In this document: positions 1 to 6,503 of the stretch, piece after piece
Layout of the letters: each line of letters begins with the position of its first letter
Numbering within the stretch: the first letter of the stretch is position 1
Origin: Streptomyces sp. Mut1
Lineage (GTDB): Bacteria > Actinomycetota > Actinomycetes > Streptomycetales > Streptomycetaceae
NCBI RefSeq assembly: GCF_030719295.1
Contig: NZ_CP120997.1
Location: 2,666,001 to 2,730,000 of the forward strand
Direction of reading: 5' to 3'
Length of the DNA stretch: 64,000 nt
Translations under genes and position numbers: made by a program
Notes under the pieces: model-generated
Seen by the model: only the letters and a program-made list of their open reading frames with translations
Told to the model about the DNA's origin: nothing
The model's database searches: none

Positions 1-2
1 AG

Positions 3-347
3 GAAGTCGGCGGCCCGGAGGTCATGAACGCCCAGCTACAACGGTTGGAAGAGCTGGCCGCGCTCCCGAACTGGATCCTTCACGTGGCGCCGTTCTCCCT
101 GGGAGCGCGGCGGGCATTCCACCTGCCCGTCAACCTGCTCACTCTCGCCGACCGGTCCATCGTCGCGTACGCCGAGTCCGAAGCCCAGGGCCACGTCGAG
201 CGCGAGACCTCGCTCGTTGTGCCCATGCTCACGGCCTACCATCAGCTTCAGAGCGAGTCGCTGTCGCAAGCGGAGTCAGTGGCCATGATCAGCCGGTTAC
301 GGAAGGGCTCCCCGTGCCACCACAGCCGGGATCGTCCCTGTCAGTGA
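3..347 (+). CDS. Scr1/DUF5753-type helix-turn-helix regulator, C-terminal fragment
   Basis: The open frame enters from the left edge; the DNA-binding N-terminus lies outside the window. The visible part begins VGGPEVM and continues with LLTLADRSIVAYAE, which matches the C-terminal DUF5753 ligand-binding-like domain of Streptomyces XRE/Scr1 regulators. These are usually paired with small DUF397 proteins, and none is visible here. Leu at 297-299 is an in-frame TTA codon, so expression may depend on the bldA tRNA. Family assignment is from memory of the motif pattern. The start cannot be determined. Confidence 0.7.
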   Translation, partial: EVGGPEVMNAQLQRLEELAALPNWILHVAPFSLGARRAFHLPVNLLTLADRSIVAYAESEAQGHVERETSLVVPMLTAYHQLQSESLSQAESVAMISRLRKGSPCHHSRDRPCQ

Positions 348-435
348 CTCCGAGCAAGCGACCGCCCCGTCGTGACCGTCTCCACCGATGCCTTCGCCGA
401 CCGGGCCTACGGGCTTCGCCCATGTGCCGCTCGGC

Positions 436-888
436 CTACGTATTGGTCGTCTGTATCACTGAAACCAGGACAATCCCGCGCGTGCGGGGAGCAGAGCAGC
501 CCGTCCGGGTGTCCCGCGTAGGTGAACCCTGCGGGTTCCGGATCAAGGTTGCGAGGGACATTGCGTAGTCCGCGGGTACCTTGCCAAACGTCGGGTCCAA
601 AACGCCTTCAGCCGAAGGTGCCATCGGCTCGGGCGAAGAAGCGTTCGCAGCCGTCGTGCTCGAACGCACTTGTCCGTCAAACGGCGAGTCGGCGTTGGCG
701 CACGCTCCCCAGTCCAGGCCTAGCTCGCCGCTCAGAGCGATCCAGAACTTGCATCCACCGCACTGCTCGTCGAACCACTCGTCCCGATAGTCGGGGTCCC
801 GGGTGGAGCGGTTGAGTAGCCGCAACCAGCGCTCGTGCACCTCGTCGTCTCCGCCCTCGTCGTCTGCCCGCAGCCCGTCCGGTGCCAT
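436..888 (-). CDS. DUF3027-like small protein with an apparent frameshift
   Basis: The start ATG at 888 follows a good GGAGGG ribosome site. Residues ~30-70 carry RDEWFDEQCGGCKFWI and DWGACANADSPFDG, the Cys-rich core of DUF3027-like actinobacterial proteins. After Gly-Gln-Val the frame as read loses the expected family continuation. Shifting frame near 665-667 restores FEHDGCERFFARADGTFG followed by a stop at 608-610. The long C-terminal tail as read, which runs into a CRISPR-like repeat at 466-494, is therefore probably not native. Either a one-base deletion broke the gene or there is a sequencing error. Function is unknown. Confidence 0.6.
   Translation of the reverse strand: MAPDGLRADDEGGDDEVHERWLRLLNRSTRDPDYRDEWFDEQCGGCKFWIALSGELGLDWGACANADSPFDGQVRSSTTAANASSPEPMAPSAEGVLDPTFGKVPADYAMSLATLIRNPQGSPTRDTRTGCSAPRTRGIVLVSVIQTTNT
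466..494. repeat. Isolated CRISPR-repeat-like sequence outside the array
   Basis: The last 20 bases (475-494) are identical to the 3' part of the array repeat variant found at 1231-1381; the first nine bases are degenerate. It lies about 540 bp left of the array with no second copy at repeat distance. It overlaps the frameshifted tail of the DUF3027-like gene. Confidence 0.7.
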
Positions 889-1037
889 CTGCTACCCGCC
901 CTCCTGTCGAATCCGCAAGGTCAACCTGTACGGACTCGGCGCCGATCCGCCAGCTGATTCCTGCGAGCCGCAGACGATCGGCTCAGCCTGTCGCAGGCGT
1001 CCCCTGCACAGGACACCGGGCCCTGCATCACGGCCAC

Positions 1038-2235
1038 GGGCCCACCCCCGCACGCGCGGGGAGCCGGCACGCCCCGTTGTGGCCCTGCCCCCGGACCGGG
1101 GACCATCCCCGCGCGGGCGGGGAGGAGGCGTTGGCGGCTGCGACCGCAAGCCCGTTGCCGGGGCCATCCCCGCACGCGCGGGGAGCAGAGCCAGGGCCTT
1201 CCCCCGCTCCCGCGCCGGTGGCCGGATCACGGGGCCATCCCCGCGCGTGCGGGGAGCAGGGCGGCACGATCGGCGCGGTCATCGTCCGGGCGGGGCCATC
1301 CCCGCGCGTGCGGGGAGCAGAATTCGATGTACGCGGCGCCCGCGCGCATCGCAGGGCCATCCCCGCGCGTGCGGGGAGCAGGTGCTGGACGGCGAAACCC
1401 CCGCACGGGTCGCGGGGCCATCCCCGCACGCGCGGGGAGCAGCCCGGCGGAGGAGACGGAGGGGGGCCGCCGCCGGGGCCATCCCCGCACGCGCGGGGAG
1501 CAGCGAGACCGAGATCGAACAGATCCAGTCCCGTAGGGGCCATCCCCGCACGCGCGGGGAGCAGACCGCGGCGTGGGCCTTGGCCGGCGCCCAACGGGGG
1601 CCATCCCCGCACGCGCGGGGAGCAGGGATCGGCCGGACTTGGTGCCGCCAGCCTGGCGGGGCCATCCCCGCACGCGCGGGGAGCAGCAGGCCCGGTGTCA
1701 CAGCATGGCGTGCTGCCTGGGGCCATCCCCGCACGCGCGGGGAGCAGAAGCCCTACCTGGCTGCCGCAACGGCGAAGAGGGGGCCATCCCCGCACGCGCG
1801 GGGAGCAGCAGGCGCTTTGCGACGCCCGCGAGCCGGTCCAGGGGCCATCCCCGCACGCGCGGGGAGCAGTTGGTGTGCTCGCCCCACCGGTCCATGGCGA
1901 TGGGGCCATCCCCGCACGCGCGGGGAGCAGCCAGGAACTCGCGAGCCGGCCACGCCGTACCCGGGGCCATCCCCGCACGCGCGGGGAGCAGCCGCCCCCG
2001 TCCAGCACGATGTCCACGCCCATGGGGCCATCCCCGCACGCGCGGGGAGCAGCCGGTCGCCCCGTTCGCCGGCCGTCAGCGCCGGGGGCCATCCCCGCAC
2101 GCGCGGGGAGCAGCCCTCCAACTTCTCTGGAGGGGGGCCCGGTTCGGGGCCATCCCCGCACGCGCGGGGAGCAGTATCTCGCGCCGGTAGCACGGCGAGA
2201 CAGGACGGGGCCATCCCCGCACGCGCGGGGAGCAG
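1038..2235 (-). CRISPR. Type I-E-like CRISPR array, 20 repeats and 19 spacers
   Basis: Repeats of 28-29 nt begin at 1038, 1099, 1160, 1231 and then every 61 bp to 2207. On the plus strand each reads GGGGCCATCCCC - variable GCACGC/GCGCGT core - GGGGAGCAG, with a GC-rich hairpin. Spacers are 32 nt except the one at 1189-1230, which is 42 nt. The reverse complement, starting CTGCTCCCCGCG and ending GGGGATGGCCCC, is the usual orientation of actinobacterial I-E repeats. The two leftmost repeats (1038 and 1099) each have about three changes, as expected at the leader-distal end. I infer minus-strand transcription from a leader right of 2235. Three repeats (1231, 1292, 1353) share a GCGCGTGC core while most others have GCACGCGC. 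No cas gene is in the window. Confidence 0.95.
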
Positions 2236-2555
2236 ACTACGTGACCTGCGGCTTTACGCGGCGAGCGCGCGGTTTCTGACCACTTTCGCACAGTCCGGCA
2301 TATCCACCTCAACAATCGGATAGCAGGCAAACAGCCCAGTCCCGGCCAACAACCCTACCGTCCGCGCCAATCTCCCCACCCCCACCCACCACGCGCGCAC
2401 CCAAGGCTCAGGCCGAATGTCAGCGCACCGAACCGTTCGGCCTCCGGCCAGGGCCTCGCCGTCTCGCCGTCTCGACCGGGTCCAACGTCGATGGCGTGCC
2501 CGGCGGTTGAGGGACGCCCCCCTCAAGGGCCGACCCCCTCAAGGTCGCCTCCCCC
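2236..2555 (-). promoter_or_regulatory. Putative CRISPR leader and gene-free spacer
   Basis: This 320-bp stretch next to the well-conserved end of the array has no convincing ORF. The first ~100 bp contain relatively AT-rich segments, including TTTCTGACCACTTTCGC at 2273-2289, unusual for this genome and consistent with a leader transcribed leftward. Nearer 2555 the C-rich phrase CCCCCTCAAG recurs three times (about 2518-2560) just before the regulator stop. No promoter box could be assigned with confidence. Confidence 0.45.
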
Positions 2556-3563
2556 TCAAGCCCGCCCCCCGTCCGCCGGCAGGTATCCCAGTTGGGCCGC
2601 GTGGACGCCTGCCTGGAAGCGGCTGCGGGCGTCCAGGTGGCCGAGGAGGCCGGTGGCTATGCGGCGGGCGGTTCGGGGGGAGACGCCCAGGCGCTTGGCT
2701 ATGGCCTCGTCCGTGTAGCCGCGGGCCAGCAGGCGCAGGGTTTCGTGTTGTTGCCGGGTCAGCGAGTGGTCCGCGGGCTTCTCGGACGGGCCGAGGGGTT
2801 CGGCGCGGTCCCAGACGCTTTCGAACAGGGCCTCCAGCGCCGCGATGAGGCCCGGACCCGACACGACGAGCGCGCCGAGCGAGGAGTCCTGGTCATCCAG
2901 GGCGACCAGGGCGAGGCGGCGGTCGGTGATGATCATGCGGGTGCTGAGCGAGGGGGCGGTGCGGATCTCGGCGCCGAGCGAGGCCAGCCAGGTCACATGG
3001 GCCACCGTGGGCGGGTGGTTGTGGATGCTGTCGAGGTAGACCGTACGCATCCGCACCCCGCGCTCCAGGAGTTCCTGGTTGAGCGGGCGGGAGGCGTGCA
3101 TGTTCTCCTCTGTCTGCGCGCCGCCCGTCGCGAAGGTGAGGATCTCCTCCTCCACCTCCTCGTGCAGCCGGGTCAGGTAGTCCCGTACGTGGTCCACGCC
3201 GTCCAGGTGGACCACGGGTGACTCACCGGCTGCGGGGTGGGTGGCGGGGAGGCCGCAGAGGAGTTCGGCCACGGCGGCCTCGCCGTCCGCCAGCCGTTGA
3301 CGCTCGGCGGCGAGCCGGGCGCGGCGGCGGGACAGGAGCATCTCCAGGCCCAGCCGGGGGTCGACCACGTGCAGTCGCCGCTCCCCGGCGTTCGCGGCCG
3401 GGCGCACCAGGGCGAGGTCGAGCAACTCCTTGACAGCGGTGTCGAACTGATTTTGTGTCAGTTGGAGGTGAGAGCGATGCTCCGCGAGGGACGCGTACGG
3501 CTGGCCGAGCAGTGCCCGGTAGACGACCTCCGCCGTGGCGTCCAGACCCAAAGGGTCGAGCAT
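2556..3563 (-). CDS. LuxR-family regulator with TrmB-like N-terminus
   Basis: This 335-aa protein starts at an ATG preceded by AAGGAGG. Residues ~1-70 resemble a TrmB/winged-helix segment (TAEVVYRALLGQPYASLAEH). The middle (~110-255) is a TrmB/phospholipase-D-like sensor region. Residues ~270-330 form a LuxR-type helix-turn-helix (LTRQQHETLRLLARGYTDEA, then LGVSPRTARRI). There is no response-regulator receiver domain, so it is not a classical two-component output. Similar single-component regulators are frequent at the edge of RiPP clusters. It is divergent from the SARP side of the peptide cluster, with about 290 bp between. A role as cluster regulator is inferred from position only. Confidence 0.75.
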   Translation of the reverse strand: MLDPLGLDATAEVVYRALLGQPYASLAEHRSHLQLTQNQFDTAVKELLDLALVRPAANAGERRLHVVDPRLGLEMLLSRRRARLAAERQRLADGEAAVAELLCGLPATHPAAGESPVVHLDGVDHVRDYLTRLHEEVEEEILTFATGGAQTEENMHASRPLNQELLERGVRMRTVYLDSIHNHPPTVAHVTWLASLGAEIRTAPSLSTRMIITDRRLALVALDDQDSSLGALVVSGPGLIAALEALFESVWDRAEPLGPSEKPADHSLTRQQHETLRLLARGYTDEAIAKRLGVSPRTARRIATGLLGHLDARSRFQAGVHAAQLGYLPADGGRA

Positions 3564-3854
3564 CGTCCCTCCTTGCTAGGAGCTCTGTCGCTTAACGGAG
3601 TTATTTCCGCAGACGCCGCCGTCTACTCTTCAGTACCCCGTTGACGCTGCGGTAAAGAGCATGGCACGAGTGCGTGAGCGGAGGGCAGACGGCCTCCTGG
3701 TGACCGGGACGGACGGATGCGGGCGTCCACATGCTGGACGGAAGGGGCCATGGCCTCATCGGTCCACCGGTCTCACCTTCACCGTTGCGTCGCTCGCGTA
3801 CAAAACTCACGGTGCTGTCGAACGCTCCCCACCGATGGTTCGAAGGGCTTCCGC

Positions 3855-4067
3855 ATGACGCGTCTCCACCGGTTCTCCTGTACCGCTCTCCTGTCCCTGG
3901 CGCTCAGCGGCGGGGTTCTCGCCATGACCCCCGCGTACGCCGCAACCGCTTCCGCCGTACAGAACGCCCCGGCCGCCTCCGACTCCGCCACCACCACCGA
4001 TGCCCCCGGTCCCGCCGCCCTGCTCACGCCCCCGGGCGACCAACCGCACGACTTCGGCTGGCAGTAG
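3855..4067 (+). CDS. Small secreted protein upstream of the SARP gene
   Basis: This 70-aa ORF starts at ATG 3855, with GAAGGG about ten bases upstream. Residues 1-29 look like a Sec signal peptide: Arg near the N-terminus, hydrophobic LLSLALSGGVLAM, and an AYA-A cleavage site. The mature part is about 41 residues, Ala/Thr/Asp-rich, and ends LLTPPGDQPHDFGWQ. It lies 75 bp before the SARP gene in the same direction, so the two may be co-transcribed. I recognise no domain. A secreted peptide next to a regulator could be a signal or simply a small exported protein; function is unknown. Confidence 0.6.
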   Translation: MTRLHRFSCTALLSLALSGGVLAMTPAYAATASAVQNAPAASDSATTTDAPGPAALLTPPGDQPHDFGWQ

Positions 4068-4142
4068 TCGTCCCCTCCGGGACGGCGCTACGAGGCAGGC
4101 GGCCCGACGGGCCGCGGAGAGTGCACGGGAAGGCGGACGACG

Positions 4143-6170
4143 GTGCTGTTCCAACTGCTCGGGCCCCTGAGCATCACCGATGGGCGGGATGTCGTGGTTC
4201 TCCCGCCCTCCAAGCCGACCGCGTTACTGGCCGCCCTGCTCATCCGGCCGGGGCGGGTCGTCTCCACCGACCACCTGCAAGAGGCCGTCTGGGGCGAGGA
4301 GCAGCCCACGACGGCCAAGGCCGCGCTCCAGAGCTGTGTGCTCCGGCTGCGCCGGATCTTCGCCAAGTACGGCATCGAGGACCAGGCTGTCGTGGCGGTC
4401 GCCGGCGGCTACCGCATCCACGCCGACGCCGAGACCCTCGACCTGCTCCACTTCCGGCAGCTCGTCGGCCGGGCCGCGACGGCCGGTGAGGACTCCGAGC
4501 TGTACACCCTGCGGGCCGCCCTCGCCCTCTGGCAGGGGCCGCTGCTCGCCAACGTGCCCTCCGGGCTGCTGCACCGGGACGAGGTGCCCCGGCTGGCGGA
4601 GGAGCGCCTGCGGGTCCTGGAACGGGTCTGCGACATCGAACTGGAACACGGCCGCTGCCGCGAAACTCTTGTTGATCTTTGGGAAGTTACGCGCGTATAC
4701 CCGGCCCACGAGCGGTTTTCCGAGCAGCTGATGCTGGCCCTGTACCGGACCGGGCGGCAAACGGAGGCGCTGTCGGAGTACCGGAGGATCAAGACGTACC
4801 TGCGCGAGGAACTCGGCGTCGACCCCCGGCCCGGACTCCAGCGCCTGGAACTGGCGATCCTGCGGGGCGACGAGCTGGGCGCCCCGGACACCGGGCACGC
4901 CCCCGTCTCGCTCGTGTCCCCCGCCGCCCCGCCGGCCCCGCTTCCGCCGGTCGCCCCGGGCGGGGGCGGAGCCGTATCCCGCCCCGGCGGCGGTACGGAG
5001 GTGGCACCCCTCCCCGCGGTGGCACCCCTCCCCGCGGTGGCGCCCCTCCCGGCGGTACCCGGCTTCACCGGCCGGCGGAGGCAGGTGGAGGAGCTGGTCG
5101 CCCTGCTGACGGACACCGGCCCCGCCCTGTTCGGCGCCGACGGGGACGGCTACTCCCCCAACAGCCGCTCCCTCGACGGCCACCCCTTCGACGGTCACTC
5201 CTTCGACGGGCGGCCCGGTACGGGGCCCGAGCGGGCCCCGGTGGCGGTGCTCTCCGGGGCACCCGGCATCGGCAAGACCGCGCTCGCCCTGCACGTGGCG
5301 CGCCTGGTGGGCGGGGACTTCCCGGGCGGTTGTCTGCTGCTCCCGCTGACCCTGCCCGACGGCACCCCGCGCCCGACGGAGGAGGCCGCCGCCGAACTCC
5401 GCGACGCGCTGCCCGCCCACCCCGGCACCGGGCGGGGCCGCACCCTGCTGATCCTCGACGACGTCGTCCACCCCGACCAGGTGCGCCCCCTGCTCACCGC
5501 CAACGCGGGCGGTGCCGCGATCGTCACCAGCCGGATGGGGCTGGCCGCCCTCGTCGCCACGCACGGCGGCACCGTGCACCGGCTCGGCGCACTCGGCCCC
5601 GAGGAGTCGGACGCGCTGCTCACCGCCGTACTGGGCCGGGAACGTGTCGCCGCCGAGCCGTCGGCCGCACGGCTGCTGGCCTCGGTGTGCGGGCACCACC
5701 CGCTCGCCCTGCGGATCGCCACCGCCCGGCTGCTCACCCGGCCCCTCCTCAAGCTGGCCGACTGCGCGGACTGGCTCCGGCACGACCTGCCGGGCCGCCT
5801 CAGCCTGGCCGACGACCCCCGGATGTCCGTACCCCTGACCCTGGACGAGGCCCTGGGCCGGCTCCCCCCGGTGCTGGCCGAAGCGCATCTGCGGCTCGGG
5901 GCGGCGACGCACGGCCGGCTCACCGCGGATCTGGCCGCCGCCGCCCTCGGCGTTCCGTGGGAAACGGCCGAAGACGTGATGGAACGGCTCCTCGACGCGG
6001 GCCTCCTGGAGGAGGAACACCCCGGCGCCTTCCGGATGCACGAACTGCTGCGCGCACACGCCCGGCGCGCGGCCGCCCCCTCCGTCGGCCATGCCTCGGC
6101 CCTCCTGCGCCCGCCGCGGCGCGGGGAGACACCCCAGGCGGGCAGTACCCGTCCCACCGCCCTGCGGTGA
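4143..6170 (+). CDS. SARP-family regulator with BTAD and NB-ARC domains
   Basis: This 675-aa protein uses a GTG start. Residues ~1-90 form an OmpR-like winged helix (FQLLGPLSITDGRDV, LRLRRIFAKYGIEDQAVVAV). Residues ~95-245 are the bacterial transcriptional activation domain, ending YRRIKTYLREELGVDP. A Pro/Gly linker with a repeated APLPAV phrase (~245-305) leads into an NB-ARC ATPase with P-loop GAPGIGKTAL (~372-381) and LLILDDV (Walker B-like). The C-terminal TPR domain of full AfsR is missing. Codon 28 (4224-4226) is TTA, so translation is predicted to need bldA tRNA. It sits just upstream of the RiPP operon and is the best candidate activator. Bases 4657-4703 use AT-rich codons unlike the rest of the gene. 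Confidence 0.9.
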   Translation: MLFQLLGPLSITDGRDVVVLPPSKPTALLAALLIRPGRVVSTDHLQEAVWGEEQPTTAKAALQSCVLRLRRIFAKYGIEDQAVVAVAGGYRIHADAETLDLLHFRQLVGRAATAGEDSELYTLRAALALWQGPLLANVPSGLLHRDEVPRLAEERLRVLERVCDIELEHGRCRETLVDLWEVTRVYPAHERFSEQLMLALYRTGRQTEALSEYRRIKTYLREELGVDPRPGLQRLELAILRGDELGAPDTGHAPVSLVSPAAPPAPLPPVAPGGGGAVSRPGGGTEVAPLPAVAPLPAVAPLPAVPGFTGRRRQVEELVALLTDTGPALFGADGDGYSPNSRSLDGHPFDGHSFDGRPGTGPERAPVAVLSGAPGIGKTALALHVARLVGGDFPGGCLLLPLTLPDGTPRPTEEAAAELRDALPAHPGTGRGRTLLILDDVVHPDQVRPLLTANAGGAAIVTSRMGLAALVATHGGTVHRLGALGPEESDALLTAVLGRERVAAEPSAARLLASVCGHHPLALRIATARLLTRPLLKLADCADWLRHDLPGRLSLADDPRMSVPLTLDEALGRLPPVLAEAHLRLGAATHGRLTADLAAAALGVPWETAEDVMERLLDAGLLEEEHPGAFRMHELLRAHARRAAAPSVGHASALLRPPRRGETPQAGSTRPTALR

Positions 6171-6503
6171 CACTCCGTCACCGCGCCGCGGACACCGCCC
6201 CCCGTGTCCGCCCGCACCGGCCACCCGGCGCCTGAGCCCCCGGATCCGGCAGCCTCCGCCCGGCCGTGCCCGGACCAGCACCACACGCACACCACGGGCA
6301 CCACCAGCACCACACGCACACCACGAGCACCACCAGCACCACCAGCACCAGCACCAGCACCACCACCAGCACCACGTCTACCGCCCATGACACCTGGCAC
6401 CACCCGCTCCGTACACCCCCCCCTACGCCCCTTACAGCCGGACAGGGCGGCCCGTGCCCCGGGCCGGCCGTCCCACCCCCAGAACAAGAGGTGTGACGCA
6501 CCC
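6171..6503. other. Gene-free upstream region with CAC/CAG-rich repeats
   Basis: This is 333 bp between the SARP gene and the RiPP operon. Bases ~6279-6380 are a low-complexity run built from CACCAG, CACCAC and CACGCACACC units. The rest has no convincing ORF. The operon promoter must lie here if the operon is not read through from the SARP gene, but I cannot see a clear promoter or the heptamer direct repeats of a SARP box. A start codon upstream at 6204 in the same frame as the next gene would add a low-complexity tail and is unlikely. Confidence 0.5.

Noticed and set aside
803..2323. Long ORFs on both strands across the CRISPR array (up to 506 aa) with periodic RGxxGEQ/SPHARGA phrases
   Set aside because: They are translations of the 61-bp repeat-spacer pattern; the period follows the CRISPR repeats, not a protein family.
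1..3600. Possible cas genes flanking the array
   Set aside because: No Cas1, Cas3 or Cascade-like motif is visible in any frame near the array; only a regulator, a DUF3027-like ORF and the LuxR-type gene are present.
3661..3858. 65-aa ORF in the gap left of the small secreted protein
   Set aside because: There is no ribosome site, no recognisable motif and an Arg/Gly-rich composition; it is likely chance.
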